Shown here: in pieces, positions 1 to 13,129 of the stretch | Layout of the letters: each line of letters starts with the position of its first letter | Numbering within the stretch: position 1 is the first letter of the stretch | Source: Hyalella azteca | Taxonomy: Eukaryota > Arthropoda > Malacostraca > Amphipoda > Hyalellidae | Direction: 5' to 3' | Assembly: GCF_000764305.2 (NCBI RefSeq) | Contig: NW_025941719.1 | Coordinates: 124,001 to 188,000 of the forward strand | Length of the DNA stretch: 64,000 bases | Position numbers and translations under genes: made by a program | Notes under the pieces: model-generated | The model's database searches: none | Told to the model about the DNA's origin: nothing | Seen by the model: the letters and a program-made list of their open reading frames with translations, nothing else

Positions 1-121
1 CTCTAACGATAAGCAAACGCACAGCAGCAAAAATGTCGCTTCAGCCGTCATCGTTGGGCGGCTCTTCAACTTGTCTCTGTAGCGAACACATCTCAACGCA
101 GCCCTAACAATTTTCTGCACG

Positions 122-439
122 TTTCTTGGTGCAGACAATACGCCTAGCTGAGCTTAACCCTCTACCGCCGTGTGTCACTCACCGGGAACATAACTTTCCA
201 ATGAAATTATACGTAACCTGTTGATTGTAGCAACCTGAGCAACCTGAGGACGTTAGTGCGCAAAACAGAACATTTTAAAGTTGTCGCACGTGGCGGCAAC
301 CATCAGTGCAAGTCATTTTGCGCTCACTAGAACGTATCCTTTTTGGGAAGTGGGCTTGTGACAACATTGCTCCGGTTACTCATGTCAGGCAAAATTCGAG
401 CAAAAATGCAGACATTTCTTCGTGCAGACAATACGCCTA
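122..439. repeat. Direct repeat pair, 25 bp, about 290 bp apart
   Basis: A 25-base segment containing GTGCAGACAATACGCCTA occurs at 122-146 and again at 415-439 with one mismatch. The flanks are not obviously related. It may be the remains of a dispersed repeat. No gene is recognisable between the copies. Confidence 0.6.
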
Positions 440-2516
440 AATAATATTAACGCGACCTCAGCAAAACTCATTTTTAAATGTCCAGTTCATACGCTGCATC
501 TAACCTGAAACATTGAACGACGCCAAAGAAAGACATCTGCGATGTACCTTGCATCAGTAAAAGAAGTGAGAATTTTTTTCGTTGGTAAAGCGTTACGAGT
601 TTTTTTTCAAATCTATTGGTGCATTTCATAGAGCATTTTCAACTATTGGGAGTTAATTAAAATGAGCTTTTGGTCACATACAGAGGCGCAAGAACGATTT
701 TGATGCAGTATGCATCTAGTAAAACAATTTTGCGAAGGGTTCATACTAAAGTAATTTTAAAATTTTAAATAAGTTGCATCTTAATTGAAACATTTAGAGA
801 TTGTTACACCATCCGTCCTCATTTACGAGATGATACGATTTCCAATTATCAGTTGGCTCTGATTTTCAGGCAGCCAAATGCAATAAAAACCAGAAGGAAT
901 GCTGCCGACTATCTCAGGCTTGAAAACAATGAAATATAATATTAAGTTAAAATATAACTTTAGTAAGTGCCCGTCCTGCACGATATATCTGCTAATAATA
1001 TATATCGATATATCGCTACAAATATGTACAGTGCTCAGTCTCCATTTGAGCTCCTTTTTACTTCAAGTTTATCTCTAAAAAAAGTTGCGGCTATATCTTC
1101 AAACTAATATTATCCTCCTTATTTTGAATATTTTAAAAACAAATTTCCGTCCCTTTCACCGCTTTCCGTCTATATCGAAGTTTTTTTGTTGAATTTCCCT
1201 AAAGAATATGCCTCCACTCTCGAGTTTCGTCGCCTATTCATTCCACGCTCATTTGGTAGCATCTCATTTCCGTTTGTAGTTGAAAGTACGTCGGTAAGTC
1301 GACTAAAAGTGTGCAGGTAGCACTCAGGTCCGCCTGAGAAGCTTCCATCGCTTAACAGGCCAGCCACATAAAACGTCCACTAACTTCTCACTAAGTTTGC
1401 CAGAAGCCATATTTCCAGAATTGCCTCGAAACCTCCTTGTTGTTCCAGAGGCTTCACATGCTGCAACATCACAGTCTTGTTGCCTGGATCTTTAACAACT
1501 CCTCAGATCTCACAGAGATTTCTGAGTACTCATAAATTGATTATTATTTGTTACCAGAATCGGCAAACTACAAGCTATACTTAAATCTCTTTGTACAGTC
1601 CAAGTAGGAATTACGTACGTATGAATGATGGAATTTGTTAGATAGGAATTACTTAGATGCATTCAATGTTGGAATTTTGTTGGCGAAAACTACTACGTAA
1701 AAGGAATTACGTATTAAGAACAGATAAATTGGATAATGAGGAATAATTAATTTTCAAATTTGTTAGAAATTGGGAAAACATTATAAATTCAGGGATACAT
1801 TACACAACATCAATATACTTTAGAGAGGCATGAGTAATCGGTTTTATAAACGACGTATATTAAAAAAATATATTTTGATTGGTTTCATTCAACGGTAAAA
1901 ATGCAGCATTTCATTTCAAATCATTTGTTATACAAAATGTGTAACACAGTAATAAAAGTACGAGAAATTCATAGTATAGTCCCACCGGCATGAATTAATG
2001 CACGTACGTCACGTTCTTTATAGCTCAGTAAACACGGCGAGCTCGGATAAATCAGGAATGCAGAGACTAGTCACAGGGTAAAAAATTAGGAATTTTTAAA
2101 GTAGAACTAACGAAACTCGATGAAACGGTGAATATTTCGCGTTAAAGCAAGCTCGTGTAGCTGCATATCTGTGAGCCTCAACGTGAACATTGATAGTTGA
2201 AAATTTTTACTAACGAAAAAATATTTACTTTCATGCATCAATTTTTACTGAAAATGATCCAAAAATACTACTAAAAATTCAGTAGCTCCGACATATAAGT
2301 ATTTAATGTCGACGTTTCCCGTACAACTTCACTATTTTTCCAAGCCTAACAGAAAGATAAATTACTTAGAAATTTTGAAAATAATATATCTTTCAAAAGG
2401 TTTCATTTGCTATAATATTTCTGAGCGATGCCATCACGCCAAGCCTTCAAATCGAAGCTAACATTCAGAATACGAACCGCGTTCATTAGGTTAACAAGTT
2501 TCTGGAACCGTGCAGT
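440..2516. other. AT-rich stretch without recognisable gene
   Basis: Stops are frequent in all frames and I recognise no protein similarity. The region contains A/T runs and a TATATCGATATATCG-like segment near 1000. The minus-strand frame at 1170-1367 starts only at GTG, and I see no reason to call it coding. Confidence 0.5.
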
Positions 2517-2592
2517 AAAATCCTCCCGCATCCTATTAAAAAATCCTCCTGCATCCTCCTAAAAAATCCTCCCGCATCCTACTAAAATATCC
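2517..2592. repeat. Short tandem repeat, about 23-24 bp unit, 3 copies
   Basis: Three imperfect copies of a pyrimidine-rich unit (AATCCTCCCGCATCCTA core) lie head to tail. The differences are C/T changes and a few indels. Confidence 0.8.
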
Positions 2593-2748
2593 GTGTCAAT
2601 CTTTTCAGCAAATTGTGTGACAACAACCAAAGAACCGCAACGAGCTGCGGCTCAAACCTCGTGCCAACCTCGGCAAATTAAAATAACGAGGATCCAGCTT
2701 CCCTTGCCAGCAAAAAGTGCAGTTAAGGGAATCATTTTTAGAAGCCCA

Positions 2749-3088
2749 GTTCTCTTTAAAGCTGAACATTGTAACACAGGACTAAATTATTCTGTTCAGC
2801 AGTGATGTACACTATAGCCTTGTTCTCTTCAATGCTGAACATTGTAACACAGGACTAAATTATTCTATTCAGCAGTGATGTACACTGTAACATTGTTCTC
2901 TTTAACGCTGAACAATTCAACACGGGATAATATTGTACGATATTCTTTAACAATGTCCACCGTAATACTGTTCTCTCTAAAACTGAGCAATGGAACAGGG
3001 CACTAGATTGTACTATATTCTGCAAAACTGTAAATTGTAACACAGTTCTTTTCAACGCAGAACAATGTAATACATATGGGACTATAGC
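2749..3088. repeat. Degenerate tandem repeat, about 73-75 bp unit, 4.5 copies
   Basis: Units begin with GTTCTCTTTAA-like sequence at about 2749, 2822, 2895, 2969 and 3043. Each then carries GCTGAACA-TGTAACAC-like and ACTAAATT-like blocks. The first two copies are nearly identical and later ones progressively diverge. The overlapping short frames on both strands are by-products of the repeat. Confidence 0.75.
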
Positions 3089-4550
3089 GAGCGTCATCTG
3101 CATTCGTGGTAATAAATGACTATGAAATACAGCGTTTTTTATAATAAATTGTGTGTCGATGTACTTCATAATAATGAAATAAGTAGAAATGGGTTTTATA
3201 ATACTGTGCTTTCTGATCCTGCTCTTTATAAGGCAGCAAGTTCAATCAATACTGAAATACTGATTAATAATATAGGTGCAAAGAACTCCATAAAAATATA
3301 CTCCATGAAATATATTCTCTAATTTGGAAGGAATATTGTAGCGCGTAGGACTGTGCTCAGGAATATTGTAGCCTGTAATGTAGTAATTTTTGGTACTGTG
3401 CTCTTTAATTCTGTTTCAAAATTTGCGCGCATCCAACATTTTTTATTCTTCATAAAATATAATTTCAGATCTTCAAACTAAACAATCAAAAATAGAAATT
3501 AAATTTTTCCTTTATGAACAAGTTACTGACTGCTCAACAGTGGCTAATCATGCAAGTACATGTTTATACGTTTGCTTCTTGGTAATATCTTCTCAATGTT
3601 TTCTTCTACCAAAAGATTCGCATCCTAAAAGTTGCTCATGCGCAGTGCAACGACAAGGATTTTTTCGAGGTAACATCACTGCACCATCAGGTCTTGTTTC
3701 TCCTCCAAGACTTGCAATAGATTTTAAACAACAAACTCTCGCTGTCTCGCACGCAAGTTTTATATCTTCAACACGTTTACGACGTTTTTTTTTATTAGAG
3801 CAAGAATAGAGCTATGCAAATATCAATGCAAGAAAAAAGCGAATTTGCCTACTGAGACAGTGACGGTTTCTTGCGACATTCGGTGTAAGAGAACGAATAG
3901 CTTAGTAGATTAATTACTATCAATCACTGGGAGTGGAACACGTTGATCATGATTCGAATGCAACAACATTTCAAAATTCGGCAATATGTTTGAATAACCG
4001 AAGAATTTATTGTCACTTTTCCAAATAACTTCACAACCTTTCACGATGAGAACTGATACAAAATACCTTTGCTTGCCAATTGTCTCATTTATGCATGAAT
4101 AACTTACATGCCAATTACAATACTTAAGTAGATCCAGTGTGTGAGTCCATCGCAGCATACATAAATGTAATTTTCCTGGGATTTGGCACGGATAACTGAG
4201 GGTGCTCCATAACATATAAGTTATGAGGTGAAAATATTAGCTGGTTGAGTAAATCCCGCATAGGATAAAAACTCAGGGGATAAAATTAAAAGAACAACGG
4301 GTGCTGGATTGCAGCGTGAAAATTAAACCATGAGATGACATGAAACCAGCGGCGTGTTGGTATTTGTAGTGCAGCGGGCAGAAGCGAAAACAGGGAAAGA
4401 CGCCGCGCTCAGAGAAATCAGTTAGACTTTGTCCAGATAGCGATACACCTTTTGTCGTTTCGAGGGTCTTCTTGACTCAGCTTGGCTCCGTGCCAACCCA
4501 GTTACGTGCAGAAAGTGTCTCACCATTTCGACCATATATATGATCCATTT
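3089..4550. other. No gene recognised; small repeat remnants
   Basis: A GAATATTGTAGC motif occurs twice 30 bp apart (3331 and 3361), next to TACTGTGCTC-like motifs that resemble decayed members of the upstream array. The 89-codon plus frame at 3540 and the 101-codon minus frame at 3910-4215 match nothing I know and are within chance length. Confidence 0.4.
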
Positions 4551-4693
4551 TAGAGCATTTTCTCATTTATGGAAAAAATGCACTATTGTGCTCGCCATGT
4601 CCATCCGTCTGTCCGTCCGTGACTTCAAATTTTCGTCGACGAGAAAATGCGCTCTCTGTCACTCACTGCAGTGAGTACTGAGTTATATTTTTT
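4551..4693 (+). mobile_element. Short inverted-repeat element (MITE-like), copy A
   Basis: The 5' end reads AGAGCATTTTCTCATTTATGG. Its partner GAGAAAATGCGCT lies at 4641-4653, so the ends form a near-perfect 13-bp inverted repeat. Between them lie an ATGTCC(A/G)TCCGTCTGTCCG tract and GACTTCA. Just outside the inverted repeat is a perfect 16-bp palindrome at 4661-4676 (ACTCACTGCAGTGAGT), followed by ACTGAGTTATATTTTT. Two further copies occur at 26870-26976 (reverse) and 51841-52007. The element codes for nothing. Classification as a MITE rests on size and inverted ends; target-site duplications were not established. Confidence 0.8.
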
Positions 4694-5147
4694 TCCAAGC
4701 CTCCGCGCATTGCAAAGAATTGGATTGCGTGCGTCCGGGAGGTCCCAGGTCCGCGGCCGTCGTCTTCATATTCTGAGCGAGTGTGTCAGCGGGAGGCTGT
4801 TTACCTGCGCTGTTGTCCGAGCACACAACGAACCGGGGGGCGACCTGCGCCTGTTGCCGGCTCCTTTGTTGCTGCTGTTCTCTGTTGCTGTTTATTCCTG
4901 ATGGCCATATAACCTGTTACCGTTGTGGCCTGTTGCTGTCGTCATGTGTTTCCACTGATTTATGTTTCTTAATGGATGACAGACCTAGCCTGCCTAGTCG
5001 TGCGGTATGTATATCTCTAGCTGCCCGTATGTTCAGTTACTCAACACAAACCTGTACATGGTGTGGCATTTTCCTCCTAAGTTACGCCTTAAGTTACTCG
5101 TGCAAAAACACAGAAAATATCACCATTTCATTCTCAATAAATTTCAG
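4694..5147. other. CTGTTGC-rich stretch, no recognised gene
   Basis: Between about 4800 and 4950 the motif CTGTTGC and variants (CTGCGCCTGTTGCC, TTGCTGCTGTT) recur irregularly. A plus-strand frame runs through it but opens at GTG and owes its cysteine and leucine richness to this composition. Confidence 0.4.
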
Positions 5148-5273
5148 GCAGAAAATTCATGAAGACTTTAGGACAGATATGTTTTCGCATGATATAACAT
5201 GCCAATTTCGACGTTACTTTATCCCTCATGAAGAATTCCCCTTCCACCACACCGACACTGAGGATCGCCTTAG
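5148..5273 (+). CDS. Weak candidate internal exon, unknown protein
   Basis: A splice acceptor (AATAAATTTCAG, AG at 5146-5147) is followed by 126 open nucleotides and a donor-like CTTAG/GTAGGC (GT at 5274). One nucleotide completes a split codon, then 41 codons, then two leftover nucleotides, so the exon would be phase-symmetric. The peptide includes IHEDFRTDMFSHDITCQF and RRYFIPHEEFPFHHTDTEDR, a mixed polar composition unlike a repeat translation. I do not recognise a domain. Both splice sites are only moderate and the frame stops right after the donor, so chance is a real alternative. Confidence 0.22.
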
Positions 5274-5275
5274 GT

Positions 5276-7101
5276 AGGCCGCGCACAATGCTTTAATGAT
5301 GGAACTTTTGTGCACAGCGACTCGGGCGCTCAGAGTTGAGGTCTTGAACTGCCTCGAGCTGCGGGATGTGGGGAAGCTACTCGCTTAACAAGAGCTCCAA
5401 AATGTCCATTAAGCGATACGAGACTTGCAGCTCGCGAAGAATTCATTTCGAAAAGTTAAGCATTTATTCCTGTGCATCTGATTGCTTGTCCTAGCTTATA
5501 TGTGAATACGTATCATGTCAAGCTCCTTTTAAATCCAAAATATTTAATTTATTTAGGTGAGTGAGTGCAGCCCTGAGAGACTTGATATATTTGGTATTAT
5601 AAATAGTTTATATATAACTCGATATATATAGTCTCTCCTTAATTATCATTGCCGGATTCATTAGGGCTTTCCTGAGTATTATTCAGTAGCTTTCGAAATG
5701 AACAGCTCCAGGAAATGAGTACAATTTTTGCTCCAAAGTACTGCCTAATGTATTCAAAATAGCCTCGAGCAAATCCGTCCATTTGAAGCGTGCGTTTGAA
5801 GAATATTTTTGAATTCTGAAATGTTGTAATTCGCCATTTATCTGCGAGCAAGATGCGCTGCCGACGCATAATCTGCTGGATCTCATCATCTGCATGGTAA
5901 ATACATGTATAGATTTACAGTCTGACTGCATTCGTGATAAAATGTACAGCTTTACTGTAAACATGGAAAAATATGCTGTTTGACTGTATGCGCGCTAAAA
6001 TATATTGTATGACTCTATGCAGGATACAAAATACTCTCTGACTTTTACATGATAAAATATGTATGACAGGCAGGATAAAATAAAACGTTTGTTTATGCAG
6101 CTAAAGAACAGCCAAGATTAAACATTAACAACTCTAATGCATGATTTTAATTAGACATTATCGGAAATACCAGGTAACCGAGACATGTCATGGCAGGTAA
6201 TGCAAGCACGTCATTGTAAGTCATCCAATCATGTCGCAAGTTCAGTCACACAACGTAGCCTCGCTGGTCGCATGTATCGTTCTTCAATTCGGTGGTATGT
6301 GTATCAGTCTTCGAGTCAGTGAAACACGATCAGGGACACGCACATATATTTCAGTAGAAGGTTGACACAAGAAGAGACCGATTGACGCGCCGCGACCTCC
6401 TAAGACAACTACGTGTCGCGGTCACGTCAACGCGTATCAAAGCGTTAGGCTTAAACCTCGGTACAGTATGAGGTTCCTTCATAAATAACAATATTCAATT
6501 CAATGCTTTCGATAATTATTATAGAGTGACAATAAAGTACAAATGCGAAATTTGACCAGGATCAAGTCAATGTGAAGATTCAGAATCTCAAAGTCAAGTT
6601 GAATAAGAACTCCATTCATGCACAGTTCCACAAATTTCGAGTAAACTCCCTAAGCTTTCCTGATGTAACTTTCTCCATTCTCAATTCCCTTCTCCTATTC
6701 ATAATAATATCTTTGAGTTGCCAATAGAACCGCAACGATCGAGTTCCTCGCCGCTGATCATTTATGTTGCTCGTGACAGCGCAATCGATGGTTGCAAGCA
6801 GCAGTGAATGTTGAGCGCTCAGCGACCTGGATGGTGTTACTATATAGGTGCACGTCGAGGTCGATTGAGGTCCTTCATTATGGTCCAAAGTCCTCTAAAA
6901 ACAGGAATATGGTCTGGAACTTATATTAACAGTGGTTCCTAATGTCCTTCAGTACATGATATATAGAATATATGAAGATCAATTGTACATATACACAACC
7001 AAGCGTACTACAATGCAAAGCACGTCTGCAGCGGCGAAGACAGAAGATATATTACTGCACACAAAAGGCATATGGATAATCTTTAGCTTATGACATATGT
7101 A
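5276..7101. other. No gene recognised
   Basis: Short frames on the minus strand (5639-5964, 6616-6888) overlap each other and show no domain. A loosely repeated motif around 5900-6060 (AAATATNNTGTNTGACT-like, five times) may be an old repeat. Nothing else stands out. Confidence 0.4.
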
Positions 7102-7184
7102 ATGGACAGCCATTTGATGTCTCGATGGACAGTTCGTATGTCTCGATGCCTATGACTTGCGAGATGGACAGTCACGATGGACAG
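7102..7184. repeat. Irregular ATGGACAG repeats
   Basis: ATGGACAG occurs four times (7102, 7125, 7164, 7177), mixed with TGTCTCGATG. This looks like a decayed short tandem repeat next to the array at 7322. Confidence 0.55.
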
Positions 7185-7255
7185 CCACAGTGACTTTGCC
7201 ATGACGAGGCATTCAATGGCCATTGAGGATAATCGAACGACATCTTATAGCTGCA

Positions 7256-7301
7256 CCAGGTGAATGGCATTTGTAGAACCTGATGAATGCCATTCACCTG
7301 G
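7256..7301. repeat. Perfect 15-bp inverted repeat, 16-nt loop
   Basis: CCAGGTGAATGGCAT (7256-7270) is the exact reverse complement of 7287-7301. The loop contains GAACCTGATGA, which resembles the unit of the tandem array that starts 21 bp downstream. The hairpin may therefore be an inverted relic of that array. Confidence 0.85.
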
Positions 7302-7321
7302 CATTCATGACATTCACCTAA

Positions 7322-7436
7322 CTGCACCTGCTGAATGACACTCACTGCACCTGATGAATGACACTCACTGCACCTGATGAATGACACTCACTGCACCTGA
7401 TGTATGACGCTCACTGCACCTGATGAATGACTGTCG
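7322..7436. repeat. Tandem repeat, 23-bp unit, 5 copies
   Basis: Five exact 23-bp periods contain CTGCACCTGATGAATGACAC. The copies differ by single substitutions and the last one is altered at its 3' end. Confidence 0.95.
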
Positions 7437-9916
7437 TTACCGTGACTTTGCTCTGCAGGAGAATCCCACATTAATTAATGGCAAGGGTCTATGTATCACA
7501 ACGATTTCTCTGGGTGTGATTGTATAATAAAGTTTCCCATTTCACAGATAGCGAAAAATTGAAAAGAAGTCATCAGTCGCAAAGAGATTCTTCAAACAGC
7601 TTCGACAAATAGCATTCAACTCATTTCGTTTCCTCGGAGCTCTTCTATAAAAAACTGTTCCTAATTTCTTATTCGTGTTTAATTTTATTATATGCTATTT
7701 ATGAGTGTGTGTGATACTGCGTTCTTCGAGAGACCGAATATATTATGATAAAAATATTTTAGTTTATTTCGAACATTCAATACATTGAACTGTAGTGGAA
7801 AAGTGGAAAGAAACACTAATGTCTTAACTTGAGTTAACGACTTATTTTCAGAGTAACTATTGAATACGAGAAATTTCTCCAATTGATCAGGCAACATTAC
7901 ATTGAAATTACACATACTCGACAGCAAACACAGATCAATATTTGAGCGGATGAAAATTTTCTTGCACAAATTTTCTATCAATTTACGAGAACGGACCTGC
8001 GCAATTCTCTGTAACGTTTCCTAATTGTGGTCGAATCTTTATAAAGCTAGCATTGAGAACTAATTTTATTTGAATAAAATATTTAATCTAAAGAAAGATA
8101 AAGGATTCTGAGTTGAAGTATCTCAAAAAATTACGGTATCACGAAATTCACAATACAAACTTGATTTTATTAAAGAAAACATACGCAATCTTACCGGCGA
8201 CTCCCGCATATTGTGGTATTGCAGGACACGGTTACAATTTTACCAGCCGAATAATATTCTTGCGCATTTAATTTTCTCCCCTGGGTCTCATATTAAACTG
8301 CGTTCCACGATTTTTGTACCATAGAAAGAATTATAATATTCAGATCTCGGGCCACCAGGCAAGCAGCCGACAAAATTTCATTTCATTTGGTCTGGTCCAA
8401 CAACTTAATTCATTCCCACTTACAAATGTGAATATTTAATTTTACAAAATATTTAATTCTAGTTTGACTTGAACATGTTCCCTGTAAAGTGTAATAGTGA
8501 GACTAATAAAGCGGCAAGAGTAAGAATTTAATCGAACATCGAGGCCACAAGCCCCAGAGTATGAAGCTCTGCAGAGGTAAAATTAAACCCTGACTTGCTT
8601 GAGGATTGCAAATTCTCTTCTACAACTGAACCTAATTGAGATTAAAGTGAGTTGAAACTTTACGACTTAATCAACTTTATTTGTGCTACTGGACAAAAAA
8701 GTTAAGATTTTGTTCAGTTGAGCACATTGTAGGATTTGCATCACTGATTGCTTATTAAACTTCTTGTCTACAAAAAATTTATAAGCCAACGTGCAAGTGT
8801 ATTTGGACACTCTCGTCACCAAATAAAACTTAATTCAGATATCAGGATGCATAGCAAGAATATATAAACAGTCTGTCAACTATCTCAACTATCATACCAG
8901 CAAATTAAGTTTTAGCTTCAAAACACACATCACTGATATAATTAATTTCAAACACTACATAGATCTACAGCATGAGCAATGGAGCATCATATATTTTAGA
9001 AAGAGTTCAATGTTTTTCGACAAAAGAGCAGCTGGTTTGACTTGCTGTCAAACATTTGTATTAGACACAGAAGTGATCAGCTTCTATTTGAACACGGTAA
9101 TGGAATCTCAACAAGCAAAGTTCCCAGTCGCCAGCCAACACAAACCAAGTGCTGGAGGTAACATTGTTCTGGACCACTTCAGATCAAACAATAGCATTAA
9201 ACATAGGAGCGATCAAGCAATGGTTGAAGTATGGGTAATGGAACTTCTGCAGAGCCACACGACCGACAAACAGCAAAGTTCAAACGCAAACACGCTCTAT
9301 AGCGGACCTCACAAGACTTGTTCACAAGTATCCATGAATGATCAATGAGCGACATGATTCAGCAGTGTTGAACTGAACAACCTCCATTGCCGATGCATGG
9401 AACGCCATATAATTACTCAGATAAACTGTCTTTAGTCTCCCGTACAATTAAATCGCAAGCAATTATTGAGTTAACTCAGCAGTTTCAATCCTATAATATT
9501 GAACTTCAATAATGTAACCCTTACTATAATATTGAACAATATAATTTCAGAGAAACCAAACAACATATATATCTAAATGTTTTTACGGTATAAATTTGAA
9601 CTATAGTTTTCGAATTTCGAATAACTTGGGCCAAAAATTAGAGCAGAAATTTTTTGCCAAGCTAACTATATCGAGCTTTCCAAACAGGAAATTCAAAGAG
9701 GAATAAATTTGTACAAGTTTAAGCTACATCTAAAGAACGCTTTAGGAGATCTCTCAGCGCTCCTCTGCATCTCATTCAATTAAATTTTTCGCATTAAAAG
9801 TGCAATCGTTCGAAAAATGACATCCGTCCGACCGTGCCGAATTTGACGCGGCATTTGTCACCGATCGGGCGATGATTTCCGGTCATGGAATGATTGGCAC
9901 AATCAAAGCGCCCACG
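7437..9916. other. AT-rich, no gene recognised
   Basis: The longest ATG-started frame is 112 codons at 9010-9348 (plus). It is hydrophilic, with two diffuse TNNKQQSSN/SQQAKF-like stretches but no domain I know, and chance could produce it. The rest is stop-rich A/T DNA. Confidence 0.4.
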
Positions 9917-10124
9917 GCAAGTTATAATTCTATTTGGTGCGCCTGCGGCAAGTTACAATGCTTTCTGGTACGCGTGCAGCAAGTTACAATGCTTTCTGGT
10001 ACGCGTGCAGCAAGTTACAATGCTTTCTGGTACGCGTGCAGCAAGTTACAATGCTTTCGGTACGCGTGCAGCAAGTTAAAATGCTTTTTTGTGCGTCTGC
10101 GGCAAGTTAAAATGCTTGCGGTAC
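9917..10124. repeat. Tandem repeat, 31-bp unit, about 6.7 copies
   Basis: Units start with GCAAGTTACAATGCTTTCTG and continue with GTACGCGTGCA. The three central copies are identical, one copy lacks a base, and the first and last units diverge (for example GTGCGCCTGCG in place of GTACGCGTGCA). The ACGCGT core gives a regularly spaced CpG-containing palindrome. Open frames here are repeat translations. Confidence 0.95.
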
Positions 10125-10190
10125 TATTATGCTCCGCCTTATAAACGGATTTCATTTGTAATAAATTTACGCGATTGTTCGCCTTTGTTC

Positions 10191-10216
10191 GATTGTTCTT
10201 TGTTCAAAGAACAATC
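10191..10216. repeat. Near-perfect palindrome, 12-bp arms, 2-nt centre
   Basis: GATTGTTCTTTG (10191-10202) pairs exactly with CAAAGAACAATC (10205-10216). CGATTGTTCG 18 bp upstream repeats half of an arm. Confidence 0.85.
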
Positions 10217-12837
10217 ATTTTATCTATGGTAATCGTATTCTTTTCATAATATAATTATACATGCCAAACTAAATTTCTGAATAATATTATATTATTTTCA
10301 TAAAATCGGTCAAGTGTACCGTGTACTTTCCACTTTCAACATTTTAATTATATTTGAAAACTATACCTGTGGCAGTCAAAATCCTCGCCAAACACATAAA
10401 GATTTTGCAGCATTATCTTAGAATTATCAATTCCACATATACGACTTATTTTTCGTAAAATGTATGTCTCAAAATTTATTAAAATTCATATTCATCAATC
10501 TGCTAACCATATTGTCTATATATATTTTTTACCTATTTATTTCAAGAAACTCCCATAAATGAGCCGTATTCCAAGTTACACGTCCCAGGGTTGAAGAGGT
10601 GAAAACTGCAGGCCAAGGCGCCTAGAAAGGACCACTCCCGGCAGGCAGTCGCTGCTCGGGTGGGAAAAAATCGCTCGACGAAATTGAACGTGACTGAGGC
10701 GCTCGAGCCGAAAAATGTCTTGCACGAGCGCCGAGAATTGTGTCGAAAATTTTTTCAGTGATGGAACAAAAGTTCTCTATCGCCGAAGACGCGGCAGAAT
10801 TGAGTTCGTGAATAACCACGATTGATCAAATGTCGAGGTAAATTCGCATGAAGTTGTGCAATGTGCATGATTTGCGTGAGGTCAACGCAACGTTAAACCT
10901 TACCTATGCGTAACTATATACGCATTGTAAAATGCATGCGAGCGAACATTTAGATGTTAGTAAATAAAATAATAAGCATAATCTTGGAACAATTTTTTTA
11001 CTTTTATTTTAAAGAACTATCAAATCTTTGATAGCATGGGAACATTCAATAATCTAGGATGTATACATGTACCAGAAATATAATACTCTCCTAAATCAAC
11101 TTCCACGAAAGTCAGACACGTAGTAGGCGTAGTGACAGTGTACGATACTCATATAAAATATATAAAAAAAGTCCTTTCATTAGTCCTTTCGACGAAGGCA
11201 AACGCGAGTCTGAAATAAGTTGTGGAACATCAAAAGCATCTCATAGTTTTGCGAAAGCAGCGTCATCTTTACAGCAAATATGGCCTCTCCAAACTACCGC
11301 TTGATCTCACATCAAAAGCCTTTCATTGCAATTACATCCACTGCGTCGTATTGAGCATCAGAGCTGGCGCATCGTAATTATTTATGCGGGATAGAACCAG
11401 AAATTTAGCGATAGCTTCAAAGATATTTCTGAGGTGAACTTTAATTGCTCGATAATGGAAGCCTATGGGATTATCTATGCTCTTTCACAAGCAGAAATTA
11501 CGGGAGGTTATTCAGGGAAATTAGCTATCGAGTATCAATATCTCCTAGTTAACTAACACTACACTAAGAGAAATGGATGTGTCATGTTGTCAAAATAGTG
11601 ACACACTTCCTTCATGTAGCACTGATACCCTCTTTCGCCGAGCGAAACTGGGTTAGGATTGCCCGCACATAGGCAAAGAAGGCATCGTCATCTGGACATA
11701 GTCTCATTGATTATTTTGAGTGCAGCTTTGCAATGTCGCGGAACACCTCAGCTGCTGATGAGCTCAGACTCAAGCAAATGTTGGAAACACATTGAAAATT
11801 CCTTTCATTGTGTTTCATTGAACTAACCAGAAATTACATTGTTGACATAGAAAAATATTCAATTCATATTCTCCTATTCAGCTAGATATAAAGTTACGGA
11901 TTCCTCGGCTATGGCCCAGACAAAAATATTTCGAATTAGAAACATTCAGTAAATAAGTTGACTAATATCTTTAGCGACTTCGTGTAATCCAATGACAGCA
12001 CAAAGAATTTGTAGGACTTTTCAGTGGAAACTCATTAGGAGTTTAATATATAAAGTATTAACATATTTGAAAAACTCACAACAGCTTTACTGATGTTTGT
12101 TGCATCTGTCTTTCCAAGATAAATTCAGGCTGTGCAGTTCTTTATGGTATGCAAACCAAACTGTATACTGATAAATACTATTTGTAACAGAGTGCACGTA
12201 AAAAACGAAGTGCATGTGAACAGCTAAGCAGCTGTAAAGTAGCAATGAGGGCTGTGCAACACTACAGCTCATTAGCACCTGAATAGCTTTATACGGAAGC
12301 TATTCTTTATATATGTAACTTTATACGGAAGTTTAGTAAGAATTGAGTTGAATAATCAAACAGATGTTACAAATTATAGGTGTTAACACAGCTGTACCAT
12401 AGCACAGCTGCACCATAACAGTTGTGTTATGGCACCTCATCGGTCCTCACAAGCGCCGCTCGTACTGAAGAAAAAACGACGGTACACGCGGCGCTCGTAC
12501 AGCTGATGGAGGAACACCACTGATATTCAGTGGTGCCACTGACAGCACCAGCACAGTGCCACTGGCAGCCCCAGTAATTAAAGGTGCATTGACTGTTGAA
12601 CAACTTTATTGTCGGAGGCATATATCAATGAGAAGGAAATTTAATGTTCATGTACTGCAAATGAAAAATTACGAAAACAGAAGGACACGGTGAATGCAAG
12701 GTATTAGAATATTCGTTAACTGAGTTCAATGACTGTGAATAATTATTGTAGTTAAAATCTAAGAATGTTGAACATATGAAATTCTTAAACCGGTAGCGCA
12801 ATTACTACGAATCAGCATGCATTCTCTGACAGGAGGT
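10217..12837. other. No gene recognised; GC-richer patch at 10560-10830
   Basis: The patch at 10560-10830 is noticeably richer in G/C and CpG than its flanks. It contains short open frames on both strands but no motif I can name. The rest is AT-rich with scattered AATAAA signals and short frames of chance length. Confidence 0.4.
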
Positions 12838-13020
12838 TGAGACTGGGAATGCACAGTGGCTTGTGGAGACTGGGAATGCACACTGGCTTGTGGAGACTGA
12901 GAATGTACAATGGCTTGTGGAGACTGAGAATGTACAATGGCTTGTGGAGACTGAATGCACACTGGCTTGTGGAGACTGGGATCGCACACTGGCTTGTGTA
13001 GACTGGGATCGCACTCTGGC
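12838..13020. repeat. Tandem repeat, about 27-bp unit, 7 copies
   Basis: Units share TGGCTTGTGGAGACTGGGAA plus a GCACAC-like tail. Two neighbouring variants (GAGAATGTACAA and GGGATCGCACAC) each occur twice in a row, suggesting local duplication of variant units. Three overlapping minus-strand frames are frame shadows of the array. Confidence 0.95.
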
Positions 13021-13129
13021 CACGTGAAGGCTGGGAATGGGAATATTTCACACAATAAGAGTTGAAGCTCTGAGGTAAATACACACTGAAAATCTTCAAG
13101 TTTTTTACCCTTAGAAAAGCTACCGCAAT

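Noticed and set aside
4783..5277. 164-codon cysteine-rich plus frame as one gene
   Set aside because: Opens at GTG, its first half is CTGTTGC-rich low-complexity DNA; only the last part (5148-5273) has splice-like borders.
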